Assembly (NCBI GenBank): GCA_021796435.1
Contig: JAJYXM010000016.1
Location: 502,625-566,624 of the forward strand
Direction of reading: 5' to 3'
Source: a bacterium
GTDB lineage: Bacteria; Patescibacteriota; Patescibacteriia; 2-12-FULL-60-25
Length of the DNA: 64,000 nucleotides
Position numbers and translations under genes: made by a program. Below, piece by piece: positions 1 to 8,630 of the stretch (within the stretch, counting starts at the first letter, position 1; every line of letters starts with the position of its first letter). A model generated the notes under the pieces. It was not told where the DNA came from. It worked only from the letters and a program-made list of their open reading frames with translations, and made no database searches.

Positions 1-2
1 CG

Positions 3-590
3 CATGAGGTGGCGAAGGCTAAGAAGTTGGGTATCTACGATGAGTTGATAGTGGGTTACTCGAACGCCATACCTCTGCAGGATGCATCGGTCGATATGGT
101 CTTCTCCAACAGTGTCGTAGAACATATCGCTGATAAGGCCGGGACGATCAAAGAGGCCGCACGTATCCTGAAACCAGGTGGAACGTACTTATTCAGTGCG
201 CCGTCACAGAATTTCACTCCGTGGCTTAAGTTCGGAAAGTGGGGAAGTAAAGAGACCTGGTTGAACAGGATGTGGACGGGTGCGATCAATGGCAAGTTCA
301 TCCATCATTGGTTACAGTCACCTGAGACTTGGGAGAAGGATCTGAAAGAACATGGTCTGGAACTGGTCAAAGCGCGATACACTCTGACGTCGGAGAATCT
401 TGGTGAATGGGAACGCTGGTTGATCCCGTCGTATCTGCAACACCTGCCAGCTAAACGCTTCGGATGGGTGCCGTTTTCCGGTATCTTCAAGCGTCGTTTG
501 CAGAAAAGATTGCCGAAGCTACATGAGCCAGAAGATCTTGCGGCAGGCGGTAACGTAATAATATTGGCCAAGAAAACTATTACGGAATGA
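3..590 (+). CDS. SAM-dependent methyltransferase, 5'-truncated by window edge
   Basis: This is the C-terminal part of a class I SAM-dependent methyltransferase. The frame is open to the left edge, so the glycine-rich SAM motif I lies outside the window. Visible are a VDMVFSNSVVEHI segment (motif II/post-II, typical of Methyltransf_11) and LKPGGTYLFSAPS (motif III region). The first in-frame start inside the window, a GTG at 9, is unlikely to be the true start. The stop overlaps the next gene by 4 bp (ATGA), so the two are translationally coupled. Being next to glycan genes suggests a sugar or lipid-carrier substrate, which is inference. Confidence 0.8.
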   Translation, partial: HEVAKAKKLGIYDELIVGYSNAIPLQDASVDMVFSNSVVEHIADKAGTIKEAARILKPGGTYLFSAPSQNFTPWLKFGKWGSKETWLNRMWTGAINGKFIHHWLQSPETWEKDLKEHGLELVKARYTLTSENLGEWERWLIPSYLQHLPAKRFGWVPFSGIFKRRLQKRLPKLHEPEDLAAGGNVIILAKKTITE

Positions 591-1279
591 AAGTATCCCT
601 CATCATCCCAACCTTGAACGAAAGCGGCTCGATCGAGGCGCTGTTTCGAGGTTTGGATGAGGCGGTCAATACTTTGCCGGAAGGTTGGGGTTTTGAAGTG
701 ATAGTCGTCGACGATGGATCGATTGACGGGACGCCGGATAAAGTGCGGAGTTTGCCGTCAGGTTTCGCGAAGAAAGTCATACAACGAAAAGAGCGCGGCT
801 TAGCGACGGCGGTGTTGCGTGGTTTCGCTGAAGCGGAAGGGGACGTCTTGGGTGTGATAGATGCAGACTTGTCGCATCCGACGCAAAAGATTCCGGAGTT
901 GCTTGCGCAGCTTGAGGGAAAAGATGTGGTAGTGGCGAGCAGGAACATCCCAGGCGGTGAGGTCGAGGAATGGCCATGGTATCGGCGTTTCATGTCGTGG
1001 TTCGCTACGTTGTTGACGCGTCCGCTTGGGGTCAAGTCGAGCGATCCGATGTCTGGCTTTTTCTTTGTACGTCGTGAAGTTCTAGAGGGAAGTGAACTTT
1101 CGCCCTTGGGGTATAAGATATTGCTTGAGATCCTGGTGAAGGCGAAGATCAGGTCGGTTTCAGAGGTGCCTTATGTTTTCCGTAATCGCGAGGTAGGGAA
1201 GAGCAAGATGGATTCGCGGGTCACGGCGAATTATCTTAGGCATCTTTGGCGGCTGTATAAATGGAGGTTTTTCGGTTGA
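587..1279 (+). CDS. GT2 glycosyltransferase, dolichol/polyprenyl-phosphate mannosyltransferase-like
   Basis: A 230-residue GT-A fold transferase. The N-terminus SLIIPTLNESGSI and VVDDGSIDGT are the nucleotide-sugar binding strands. GVIDADLSHP holds the metal-binding DAD motif. The length without C-terminal membrane helices matches catalytic-only polyprenyl-phosphate hexose synthases (DPM1-like), which transfer a sugar from GDP or UDP to a polyprenyl phosphate at the inner membrane face. It overlaps the upstream methyltransferase by 4 bp. The sugar and carrier are not decided by sequence. Confidence 0.85.
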   Translation: MKVSLIIPTLNESGSIEALFRGLDEAVNTLPEGWGFEVIVVDDGSIDGTPDKVRSLPSGFAKKVIQRKERGLATAVLRGFAEAEGDVLGVIDADLSHPTQKIPELLAQLEGKDVVVASRNIPGGEVEEWPWYRRFMSWFATLLTRPLGVKSSDPMSGFFFVRREVLEGSELSPLGYKILLEILVKAKIRSVSEVPYVFRNREVGKSKMDSRVTANYLRHLWRLYKWRFFG

Positions 1280-1314
1280 CGCTTGGCGATTAAGCCGATA
1301 GATTGTAAATCAGT

Positions 1315-2115
1315 ATGGAAACAGCGAAAGGCATAAGCATCAGGGATCTCCGCGCCAGATGTCAGGCGACTGCACCGGCGCCTGAGAGGGAGACTTTTAC
1401 GGGAAAAAAGGCTCGGATTTTTTCGATCTATTTCACCAAGCTATTTCTGTACACATCAATAACCCCAAACTGGATTACTGTCATTTCCGTCCTAGTCTTC
1501 TTTGTAGGAGTGGGTTTGTTCCTTTTCCAGTCGGTGTGGCTTTCCATCCTTGGCGCATGTCTCGTCTTCTTTGCTACCGTGTTAGATGGATGTGATGGCG
1601 AGGTCGCGCGTTTCAGGCATTCAGGCGGTCCGGTCGGTGGGATTTTTGCGGAGCCGGTCAGTCATGATGTGCAGTACGGCCTCATGTTCTTGCCGCTGGG
1701 TTTGGCAGCTTCCCTTTCGATTGGTCAGATCTGGCCTTTGGTCTTAGCTTTCTTGGCTGCGGTCGGGAAACTGTTGACCCGCCTTGCGGAGATGCGTTAT
1801 TGGCAGTTGCTGCATCCACAAGGAATCACTGAGGAAGAGAGGACAGCGTCAAGACAGTCGATGACGAAGCGCTCTGCTTTAAGGAAATCCGTCTCTTGGT
1901 TCAAGCGGAATATTTTTTCATCCAACGGCGTCATCTTGCCTTTATTGTTGGCGGCGATATTCGACAAATTGTACTGGTACGTCGCTTTCTATGGTGCAGG
2001 TTATTTTGCCTTGTGGGTTCTGGTGTTCGGTAAACAGCTGATGAAGTTGAATAACAAAAAAACGACTGAAAGCGCTGCATCCGACCTAAAGACGGAAATC
2101 AATCACGCTTTTTAG
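1315..2115 (+). CDS. CDP-alcohol phosphatidyltransferase family protein with variant active site
   Basis: A 266-residue integral membrane protein of the CDP-alcohol phosphotransferase family, which moves a phospho-alcohol from a CDP-linked donor to an acceptor alcohol. D91, D94, G95, A98 and R99 of the signature are present (DGCDGEVAR). The usual third Asp is E113 and the usual fourth, catalytic, Asp is H117, followed by D118. Hydrophobic segments surround the motif. A long soluble N-terminus (about 45 residues) precedes the first helix. It sits beside two nucleotidyltransferase domains, a cyclase and a kinase, so a CDP-cyclitol or other CDP-polyol donor is plausible. Its 3' end overlaps the convergent dehydrogenase gene by 30 bp. 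Confidence 0.8.
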   Translation: METAKGISIRDLRARCQATAPAPERETFTGKKARIFSIYFTKLFLYTSITPNWITVISVLVFFVGVGLFLFQSVWLSILGACLVFFATVLDGCDGEVARFRHSGGPVGGIFAEPVSHDVQYGLMFLPLGLAASLSIGQIWPLVLAFLAAVGKLLTRLAEMRYWQLLHPQGITEEERTASRQSMTKRSALRKSVSWFKRNIFSSNGVILPLLLAAIFDKLYWYVAFYGAGYFALWVLVFGKQLMKLNNKKTTESAASDLKTEINHAF

Positions 2116-3114
2116 GACTTTACCTGCTTGGTTCGCATCTAGCGCATCGTGAATGCGCGAGAAGGGGTAGATGTGTTCTGGTGATATATAAAGCTCAGCG
2201 GACAAATGTCCTTGCTTGATTAGATCGACGACTTCATCGTGAGTCGTCCCTTCTTCGTATTGGATACCGTTGTAGAAAGTGAAACCCTGTTCTATCGCAA
2301 AAGGTGACAAGGAATATTTTGTCGCTTCATTCAGTCCGTAGACCGCAATCTTACCTTCAGCTTTCAGCGACGGAAGTGCGGAATTCATGCTAGCAGCATG
2401 TCCTACGGCATCAATAATGATGTCGTATGGCCCAGCTGAGTTCACTTGGTCATCGGCATCTGGTGAATCGTATGCGATGAAGTTAGCTGCGCCAGCTTGG
2501 GTAAAAAGGCCTGAACGCCTTGCGCTGCCACGGACAGTGATGTGAGCACCTGCGTTGCGAGCGTGTTCGACAAAGGTTAGTGCGTTGGCGCCACTGCCCA
2601 GAATAAGTATCTTTTGTCCTGGTTGCAGTTGCATGCGACGGAGAAAGGCGAGCGTCTCGCGCCAGGTTATGATCATGGTCGATGCTATTGGGTCAAAATC
2701 AGCAGGTAACTTTTGGTTGATCATGCGTGGACGCCAAACGGCCTCTGCAACGCCGTCGTCGCGCATGGCTTGCCAGTCTGTGACGATTCCGCGTTCAGCG
2801 AAAGAGCCCCAATTGTCTTTGCAGGATATACCGCTTGATTCAGGCATCTTGTTGACGACGCGCGTCACTAGATCGCCTACGGCTAAGTTCTGGACCTTGC
2901 TGCCGACCTGGATGACCTTGCCGATACCTTCGTGGCCCAAAATCGTCGGATACCGGATATTGAAGAATTCATTACCTTGGATGGCGTGGTGGTCGGTACC
3001 GTTACAGACGGAAGCACAAAGTACGCTGCATAAGGCATCGTATTCACCTAATATAGGCTCCGGAATTTCTTGGATTTCCAGTATTCCGGGAGATTGAATC
3101 AGTGCGGCTTTCAT
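2086..3114 (-). CDS. Zinc-type alcohol/polyol dehydrogenase (MDR family)
   Basis: A 342-residue medium-chain dehydrogenase/reductase. The catalytic zinc region shows C37 (VCNGTDH) and H61-E62 (LGHEGIGKV). The four-cysteine structural zinc lobe of classical alcohol dehydrogenases is absent. A Rossmann motif ILILGSGANAL starts near residue 169. It is transcribed against its neighbours, with its start facing the cyclase fusion gene and its end overlapping the CDP-alcohol transferase. MDR enzymes act on sugar alcohols, threonine and cyclitols. Here an oxidised or reduced inosose-type intermediate is a reasonable guess from context only. Confidence 0.85.
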   Translation of the reverse strand: MKAALIQSPGILEIQEIPEPILGEYDALCSVLCASVCNGTDHHAIQGNEFFNIRYPTILGHEGIGKVIQVGSKVQNLAVGDLVTRVVNKMPESSGISCKDNWGSFAERGIVTDWQAMRDDGVAEAVWRPRMINQKLPADFDPIASTMIITWRETLAFLRRMQLQPGQKILILGSGANALTFVEHARNAGAHITVRGSARRSGLFTQAGAANFIAYDSPDADDQVNSAGPYDIIIDAVGHAASMNSALPSLKAEGKIAVYGLNEATKYSLSPFAIEQGFTFYNGIQYEEGTTHDEVVDLIKQGHLSAELYISPEHIYPFSRIHDALDANQAGKVLKSVIDFRL

Positions 3115-3171
3115 GTTAAGGTCTGTTGGATTCTTAAGAAGTGATATTAGTCAAATAAGCTAGGAAAGTCA

Positions 3172-5061
3172 ATGGATATGGCAGAAAAAACAGTCACGGA
3201 AACTGCGGTGATCCTGGCAGGAGGACCAGGTAAGAGATTGGAAGGCTTTGAGACCATCAAACCACTGGTCAGGCTTGGAGGCAAGTCTTTGATCCTTTGG
3301 ACCATCGAATGTCTGCAGGAAGCGGGTATCAATAAGATATTCGTCGTTGTGCCGAGTCGGGATACTCTGGTCCGGCGAGCCCTATTGGGTGATCCGGCCA
3401 TCAAAGCGGAGATCGAATACGTGGAACAGGATCCTCAATCCAACAGCATGTTGGGTTCGATTGGGGCGATGTTTGGTAAGACCGAGGGCCCTCTTTACAT
3501 TACGCCGTGCGATTTGATTTTCGAAAAAAATCCATATGCGTTATTCGAGCAGGGGGATGTTGATGAAAGTCTGATCCATGTATTGGTCGGTACAGATGAT
3601 GAGTCCGGAGAAGCCTCTGGCGCAACCGCCAGGGTCGAGCTGGAGAACGGAAAGATCGTCAAAACCGGAACTAGTCTAGAGAAGCCATCGGCGTACGAGA
3701 TAGGAATACTCCATTTGGGCAAGGATGTGACACAGGATTTTTTCCAAAAAGCTGCTGCGTGTCCTGCGGCGAATTCATTCGAGTCGCTACTTAAGGACTA
3801 TGTCGACAGCGAGAAGGTGAAACCTGTCGACTATGACGGTAGCAGATGGTTCGATATCAATACCCCTGCTGTACTCATCAGAGCAGAGCTGTTTCTGCGT
3901 TCATTGTCTTCGAATCAAGCAACGGAAGCGCGTGAACTGCGTGCTATGAGTTCGCCGATCACCCTGAATTACCAGAAGCCAGTATCGTTCGATGTATTCG
4001 TGGAACGTGGTCTGCTCGACAAGATAAAGGAGTATGAGATCATCCCGCATGAGTCTTATTACTCGAAGCATTGTCTGGTCGTGGATAAGAACATCGACGA
4101 GCTGTATGGCGAAAAAGTGCTGAAGCAATTCCAGGAGCTCGGTTATAACATGACTAAGCTCGTAGTCGATCCGGGTGAGTGGTCGAAGAGCATTGAGGTG
4201 TATCTACGTCTCGCTAACGAGATATTAGGTGAGGGCATAGACAAGAAGTCGGTCATATTGTCTTTGGGCGGCGGAGTGATCAAAGATATCGCCGGCTTCT
4301 TGGCGGCGACTCTTTATCGTGGTGTAGGATCCATCCATATCCCGACCACGGTCCTGGCTCAATGTGATGCGGCTATCGGCTTCAAACAGGGCGTGAACGG
4401 TGAGGGCGGAAAGAATTTGATAGGAAGCTATTATGCTCCGTTGAAGATCCTGGTCGATCCTGACGTGTTGGAGACTTTGGATGACAGATATGTGAGCGAC
4501 GGGTTAAGTGAATGCCTCAAGCAGGCCTTTGCGCAGGATAGGACGTATTTCGATTTCTTCGCAGCACATGAAGGCAAACCAAAAGACATCCCGTTCCTCG
4601 AAGAAGCAATAAAACGCAGCATAAAACTCAAGATCGATTCGTTAGAGAAGGACTTCTACGAGGACAACGTGGCGTTGGTCTATCAATATGGTCACGAGAT
4701 CGGCCATGCCGTCGAATACCTTTCCGGCTATAAGTTGGGCCACGGTGAAGCCGTGGCGGTCGGCATGCGGACTTCGGCAGAACTGGCTTGTCTCATGGGC
4801 GTAAGCGACGAGGAGACATTGCGGCAACAGATCGAACTCATGAAACGTTACATTTTGCCGACGACGATCCCGCGTGACATCAAAGCAGATGACATCATCA
4901 ACTTGTTGCGCTGTAACAAGAAATTCCATGGAGGCGAGGCGAAGTTCGTCTTGGTAAGGAAGATAGGCGAGATTTGGCATGATCGGGGACATTATTTCGT
5001 TTCATGTGGCGATGATGTGATCAAAGAGGCAATCAACCGTAGCTATGAAAAGAGCGTCTGA
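3172..5061 (+). CDS. Nucleotidyltransferase fused to dehydroquinate-synthase-like sugar phosphate cyclase
   Basis: A 629-residue two-domain protein. Residues 1-245 are an NTP-transferase domain: LAGGPGKRL (15-23), KPLV (30-33), metal Asp D114 in TPCD, and WFDINTP (226-232), a motif seen in inositol-phosphate cytidylyltransferases. Residues 260-629 are a DHQ-synthase-fold cyclase: SLGGGVIKDI (364-373), PTTVLAQCDA (391-400), GGKNLIGSYY (412-421), with likely metal ligands E447, H512 and H524. DHQ synthases carry GGKTGVN where this protein has FKQGVN (404-409), which resembles 2-deoxy-scyllo-inosose synthases more closely. AGGAAAG before the start supports 3172; an ATG at 3178 is an alternative. 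The product may be an inosose that is later activated. The fusion is inferred to link cyclisation and activation. Confidence 0.82.
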   Translation: MDMAEKTVTETAVILAGGPGKRLEGFETIKPLVRLGGKSLILWTIECLQEAGINKIFVVVPSRDTLVRRALLGDPAIKAEIEYVEQDPQSNSMLGSIGAMFGKTEGPLYITPCDLIFEKNPYALFEQGDVDESLIHVLVGTDDESGEASGATARVELENGKIVKTGTSLEKPSAYEIGILHLGKDVTQDFFQKAAACPAANSFESLLKDYVDSEKVKPVDYDGSRWFDINTPAVLIRAELFLRSLSSNQATEARELRAMSSPITLNYQKPVSFDVFVERGLLDKIKEYEIIPHESYYSKHCLVVDKNIDELYGEKVLKQFQELGYNMTKLVVDPGEWSKSIEVYLRLANEILGEGIDKKSVILSLGGGVIKDIAGFLAATLYRGVGSIHIPTTVLAQCDAAIGFKQGVNGEGGKNLIGSYYAPLKILVDPDVLETLDDRYVSDGLSECLKQAFAQDRTYFDFFAAHEGKPKDIPFLEEAIKRSIKLKIDSLEKDFYEDNVALVYQYGHEIGHAVEYLSGYKLGHGEAVAVGMRTSAELACLMGVSDEETLRQQIELMKRYILPTTIPRDIKADDIINLLRCNKKFHGGEAKFVLVRKIGEIWHDRGHYFVSCGDDVIKEAINRSYEKSV

Positions 5062-5989
5062 AGATCTGAATCATTTCCTGACTCGCGAGTATGGGATCCA
5101 TCCTGTCGAGATCGTGGGGTTGGATAACGGCATGATCAACATCAACCACCGAGTCATAGCAGAGGAGGGTGATTTCGTATTCAAACAGTACACCTTGAGG
5201 ACCCCGCCTCAGGTGGCTTATGAGGTAGCCGTACTGGACCGCTTGGCAAAATCAGGTTTCAGATCCCCTAGGGTATATAGGACATCGACAGGGAAAGGAC
5301 AGGCGATATTGGATGAGAAACCTGTCGTGCTGTTGGGTTTTATCCCGGGCAGACCGTTGAAAAAGTGGGATGTAAAGATTTTGCACCAAGTAGGCAGGAT
5401 GTTGGGCGAGATGCATATTTCTACCAAGGACATGAAACTCCCAGCCGTCGATCGAGAACGCTGGAGCTTCCCTGAGGTCGGATGGATAATGAAGAACGGC
5501 GTGAGGCGGATCCTGGCGCTACGTAACGGCATAAATACGGATGACGTCGATTTCATGTCAGCGGAATATGCAACCTTGGGTGATCTGGAGAGGTTGCCGA
5601 TTGGCGTGACGCACCAGGACGTAAAACCCGACAACATGATCCTAAGCAATGATGGCGCCATAAGCTTCATAGATTTCGATAATGTCTATAAGGATGTTTT
5701 GTTGGTTGATTTGGCCACGACGATAATCTGGACTTGTTTCCCCGATGGTAAATTGGTGAAGGGCTCTTTAACGGCGTTGACTTCAGGCTATGCTTCGGTG
5801 AAGCCTTTGACGAAAATAGAGAAGCAGCTTTTTTATGATCTGATACGTTTTAGGTTGCTACGTGAAGCTTTGGATTGGCCTATGCGTTTTTCGACTGAGA
5901 AGGCATTGAGCAACCATAGGCACTTTTTGGCTGCATACCGAAGTCTCATCAAGAACAAGAAATACATCGAAAAGATATGGAAGGCCTGA
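5045..5989 (+). CDS. APH/choline-kinase family small-molecule kinase
   Basis: A 314-residue protein kinase-like fold enzyme of the aminoglycoside/choline/homoserine kinase (CotS) group. The catalytic loop is HQDVKPDN (H190, D192, N197) and the Mg-binding motif is IDFD (D210, D212). An N-terminal lobe lysine lies in FVFKQYT. The gene overlaps the cyclase by 17 bp and the following nucleotidyltransferase by 13 bp, which points to one transcript. In this setting it would phosphorylate the alcohol that the next enzyme activates, as choline kinase does before CDP-choline formation. The substrate is not known. Confidence 0.8.
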   Translation: MKRASEDLNHFLTREYGIHPVEIVGLDNGMININHRVIAEEGDFVFKQYTLRTPPQVAYEVAVLDRLAKSGFRSPRVYRTSTGKGQAILDEKPVVLLGFIPGRPLKKWDVKILHQVGRMLGEMHISTKDMKLPAVDRERWSFPEVGWIMKNGVRRILALRNGINTDDVDFMSAEYATLGDLERLPIGVTHQDVKPDNMILSNDGAISFIDFDNVYKDVLLVDLATTIIWTCFPDGKLVKGSLTALTSGYASVKPLTKIEKQLFYDLIRFRLLREALDWPMRFSTEKALSNHRHFLAAYRSLIKNKKYIEKIWKA

Positions 5990-6720
5990 CGGGAATCATC
6001 ATGGCAGCCGGCAGAGGCGTGAGGTTGGGTGAGCTGACGCACGATAAGCCGAAACCTTTAGTGCAGGTCGCAGGTGTAGAGCTGATCCGTTTTGGCTTGG
6101 CCTTTTTGCAAGACTTGGGTGTCGAAAAAAAGATTGTGGTAACGGGTTATGGCGCTGAAGCATTGTCGGATGTCGTCCGTCGTTATGACCCGACTTGCGT
6201 GTTGATACATAATGATGCCTTTCATAAAGGCAGTGCGACGACGCTTGAGCGCGCTTTAGCTGAAGTCAACGGGCCGTTCGTAGTCATGACGGCCGATCAT
6301 ATATTCAGGAAAGATATCGCGGAGAGGGCGAGACTACAGTTCGGCGAGTCACTGACAATATTCACGGATCGGGATCGCACATTGGGTGACGATGACATGA
6401 AGGTGTCGCTAGATCCTGAAGATGGTCGAGTATTGAAATTATCCAAGACTTTGGAAGAATACGATTGCGGTTACGTGGGTTTCTCGTATTGCCCAGAGTC
6501 TATAACGCATCTGGTCAAGGAAACGATCAGTGAAGCTAAAGATGTCTTCGGTCCATCAGCAAACCTGGAACATGTGTGGCAGACATTGGCGGATATTGGT
6601 CATCGCATCGAAACAGCTGATATCAGCGGATCAAAATGGTTAGAGGTTGATTTTCCGGAAGAGCTGATAAAGGCGACTGAAGAGGTCGAGAATAATAAGG
6701 AAAAATATCATCATTTATGA
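5977..6720 (+). CDS. Sugar-/polyol-phosphate nucleotidyltransferase
   Basis: A 247-residue NTP-transferase. The signature AAGRGVRLG occupies 10-18 and KPKPLV follows at 24-29. D107 (MTADHIF) is the probable metal ligand and WLEVDFPEE near the C-terminus is the second acidic site. The short length, with no left-handed beta-helix, fits the choline-phosphate or inositol-phosphate cytidylyltransferase group rather than GlmU or GlgC. It overlaps the kinase upstream and the methyltransferase downstream (ATGA), so it is part of the same operon. CTP as nucleotide is inferred from the nearby CDP-alcohol transferase. Confidence 0.8.
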   Translation: MEGLTGIIMAAGRGVRLGELTHDKPKPLVQVAGVELIRFGLAFLQDLGVEKKIVVTGYGAEALSDVVRRYDPTCVLIHNDAFHKGSATTLERALAEVNGPFVVMTADHIFRKDIAERARLQFGESLTIFTDRDRTLGDDDMKVSLDPEDGRVLKLSKTLEEYDCGYVGFSYCPESITHLVKETISEAKDVFGPSANLEHVWQTLADIGHRIETADISGSKWLEVDFPEELIKATEEVENNKEKYHHL

Positions 6721-7658
6721 GCCGTTGTGAACTTTGTGGTTCAGAGGATAGGCGAGTGGTTTATCATCTAGCTGCGCTCAAAAAAGGTGAGCCGAGGAGC
6801 GTGACTAACGCACTATGCTTGCGTTGTGGCTTGATTTTTAATGATCCTGCGCCGTCAGATGAGGAACTTGTCAGGTATTATCAAGGAGAGTTCTTAAAGG
6901 ACAAGACCGCCACTGGTTACGAAGAGATTGCTCGAGCTGCAGAGAGGAAGATGAAGAACGAGGGGCGAAAAGAACTTCGCGTGATAGACTTTTTAGCGCC
7001 TCTTTTGAAAAAAGATGCAAGCGTTTTGGATATCGGCTGCAGCATGGGAGCTCTGCTTTCAGATTTTAAGGTACGTTACAGCGGCAAGGTTACTGGCGTC
7101 GAGCCGGATGAGATATATGTGCGCATCGCACGTGAATTTTTCAAACTTCCGGACATAAGACATGAGTTTTTGGACGATTTTTGTTCACGTGATCAGGGTA
7201 CTTACGATTTGGTCATACTTCGTCACGTATTAGAACATCTTAAAGCCCCGCATCTGAGGATCGAACAACTGAAGAAGCTTATGGCGAGCGAGGGTGTCTT
7301 GTATCTAGCTTTTCCGAACGGTGCCCGGATGCGAGCATCCCGCGAATTGGCGCATTGTCTTGAGTTCGGGCATTTGTTCACCTATACTCCTTGGTCAATC
7401 CATCATTTACTGAACAGCCATGGCATGAAGATAGTGAAATGGGATTACGATGAAGCGATGCAATTACAGGTAGCTGCCGTGAGGGCCGAGGTGCCTTTTG
7501 AAGCGGTTTCATTCAATGAATTTTTGGAAGGTTCAGATCCGGAGAGATTGTTTCGCTATCTTAAGGGGCATGACCGTAGGCATTTCGTTTATAGAGCGCT
7601 GCGTAAGATGAAAAGAATTTCTTCTTTTATCTCCGGAGGAAGGAAGGATGAAAAATAG
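6717..7658 (+). CDS. Class I SAM methyltransferase with N-terminal zinc ribbon (first of three)
   Basis: A 313-residue protein. The N-terminus carries a four-cysteine ribbon (CELCGS, CLRCGLIF), followed by SAM motif I VLDIGCSMGALL, acidic EPDE after strand 2, and LRHVLEHL. It shares this plan with the next two genes, so the three are tandem paralogues. Similar zinc-ribbon methyltransferases occur in surface polysaccharide clusters and modify nucleotide sugars or glycan ends. The family's larger C-methyltransferases have an extra C-terminal domain that is absent here. Start ATG overlaps the preceding stop. Confidence 0.82.
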   Translation: MSRCELCGSEDRRVVYHLAALKKGEPRSVTNALCLRCGLIFNDPAPSDEELVRYYQGEFLKDKTATGYEEIARAAERKMKNEGRKELRVIDFLAPLLKKDASVLDIGCSMGALLSDFKVRYSGKVTGVEPDEIYVRIAREFFKLPDIRHEFLDDFCSRDQGTYDLVILRHVLEHLKAPHLRIEQLKKLMASEGVLYLAFPNGARMRASRELAHCLEFGHLFTYTPWSIHHLLNSHGMKIVKWDYDEAMQLQVAAVRAEVPFEAVSFNEFLEGSDPERLFRYLKGHDRRHFVYRALRKMKRISSFISGGRKDEK

Positions 7659-7660
7659 AT

Positions 7661-8629
7661 ATGCATAAAGTCAGGTGCCCGTTATGCAATTCCGATGACG
7701 CCCAGGTCATCGCCACCAAGGCCGATTATGTCGTGGATCTGACGAACGTCGTCTGTCGACGTTGTGCTTTGGTATACACCGACCCGATGCCGACCAAGGA
7801 GGATCTGGATAATTATTACCATAAACAGTTCATCCAAGAGCGGCATCACATCTCTTCAGTCGAGGAAGCGCGGGAGCGCGCCAAGAGCAAGAACAGCCTC
7901 GCTAAATATCCGGTCGATACGATAAAGGGATACCTCACCAAAGATTCGCAAGTCTTGGAGATCGGCTGCGGTTATGGTTTTTTCCTCAAACGCATCAAGG
8001 ACGAATGCGGTTCGCAGGTCTTTGGCGTCGAGCCTTCGGAGGTTTCAGGTAAATTCGCAGCCGAGGAATACGGCATAGACGTCTTCCATGGGCTGTTGGA
8101 TGATTATCTTGCCCAGCAAGACGGACGGAAATTCGACATGATAATAATGCATCATGTCCTTGAGCATATCAGCGAACCGATCGTGGCATTGAAGCGCCTT
8201 GCGGAGAAGCTCACGCCCGGAGGTAAGTTCTATATCGTCGTTCCGAACGTCACAGCCCTGCAGGAACCGCCTGAAGCGTTTTTTCAGTATCCGCACGTGA
8301 TCAGCTATTCGCCATGGACATTGAATCTGACGTTGCAGGCCGCCGGTCTGAAGGCCATCGCATTGAACTCTCGTCTGAAGCCGCCGCGTAACGGCATGGA
8401 GGTCGTCGTCACACGTCTTGAAGAATCGGGTGACATGCTGCCGACCAATATGGCGGTAATAGGTTCGGATGTCCATGATGTCGTGTCTGAGATCAGGCAC
8501 GCGAGTTTAGTCTATGGTGCGTTACGTGGTCTGAAACATGCGGCAGAAAAGGTCGTGCCACAGAAGTTGATCTCTCCGCTCAGCCTTAAGCTAAGGAGGT
8601 TGATACGGAAAGTAGGAGATACTAAGTGA
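7661..8629 (+). CDS. Class I SAM methyltransferase with N-terminal zinc ribbon (second of three)
   Basis: A 322-residue paralogue of its neighbours. It has CPLCNS and CRRCALVY ribbon cysteines, VLEIGCGYGFFL as SAM motif I, GVEPSE, MHHVLEHI, and LTPGGKFYIVVPN as motif III. It lies 2 bp after the previous gene. A third basic C-terminal helix (LKLRRLIRKVG) may touch the membrane or a carrier lipid, which is a guess. The methyl acceptor is unknown; divergence among the three copies suggests different positions on one glycan. Confidence 0.82.
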   Translation: MHKVRCPLCNSDDAQVIATKADYVVDLTNVVCRRCALVYTDPMPTKEDLDNYYHKQFIQERHHISSVEEARERAKSKNSLAKYPVDTIKGYLTKDSQVLEIGCGYGFFLKRIKDECGSQVFGVEPSEVSGKFAAEEYGIDVFHGLLDDYLAQQDGRKFDMIIMHHVLEHISEPIVALKRLAEKLTPGGKFYIVVPNVTALQEPPEAFFQYPHVISYSPWTLNLTLQAAGLKAIALNSRLKPPRNGMEVVVTRLEESGDMLPTNMAVIGSDVHDVVSEIRHASLVYGALRGLKHAAEKVVPQKLISPLSLKLRRLIRKVGDTK

Positions 8630-8630
8630 T

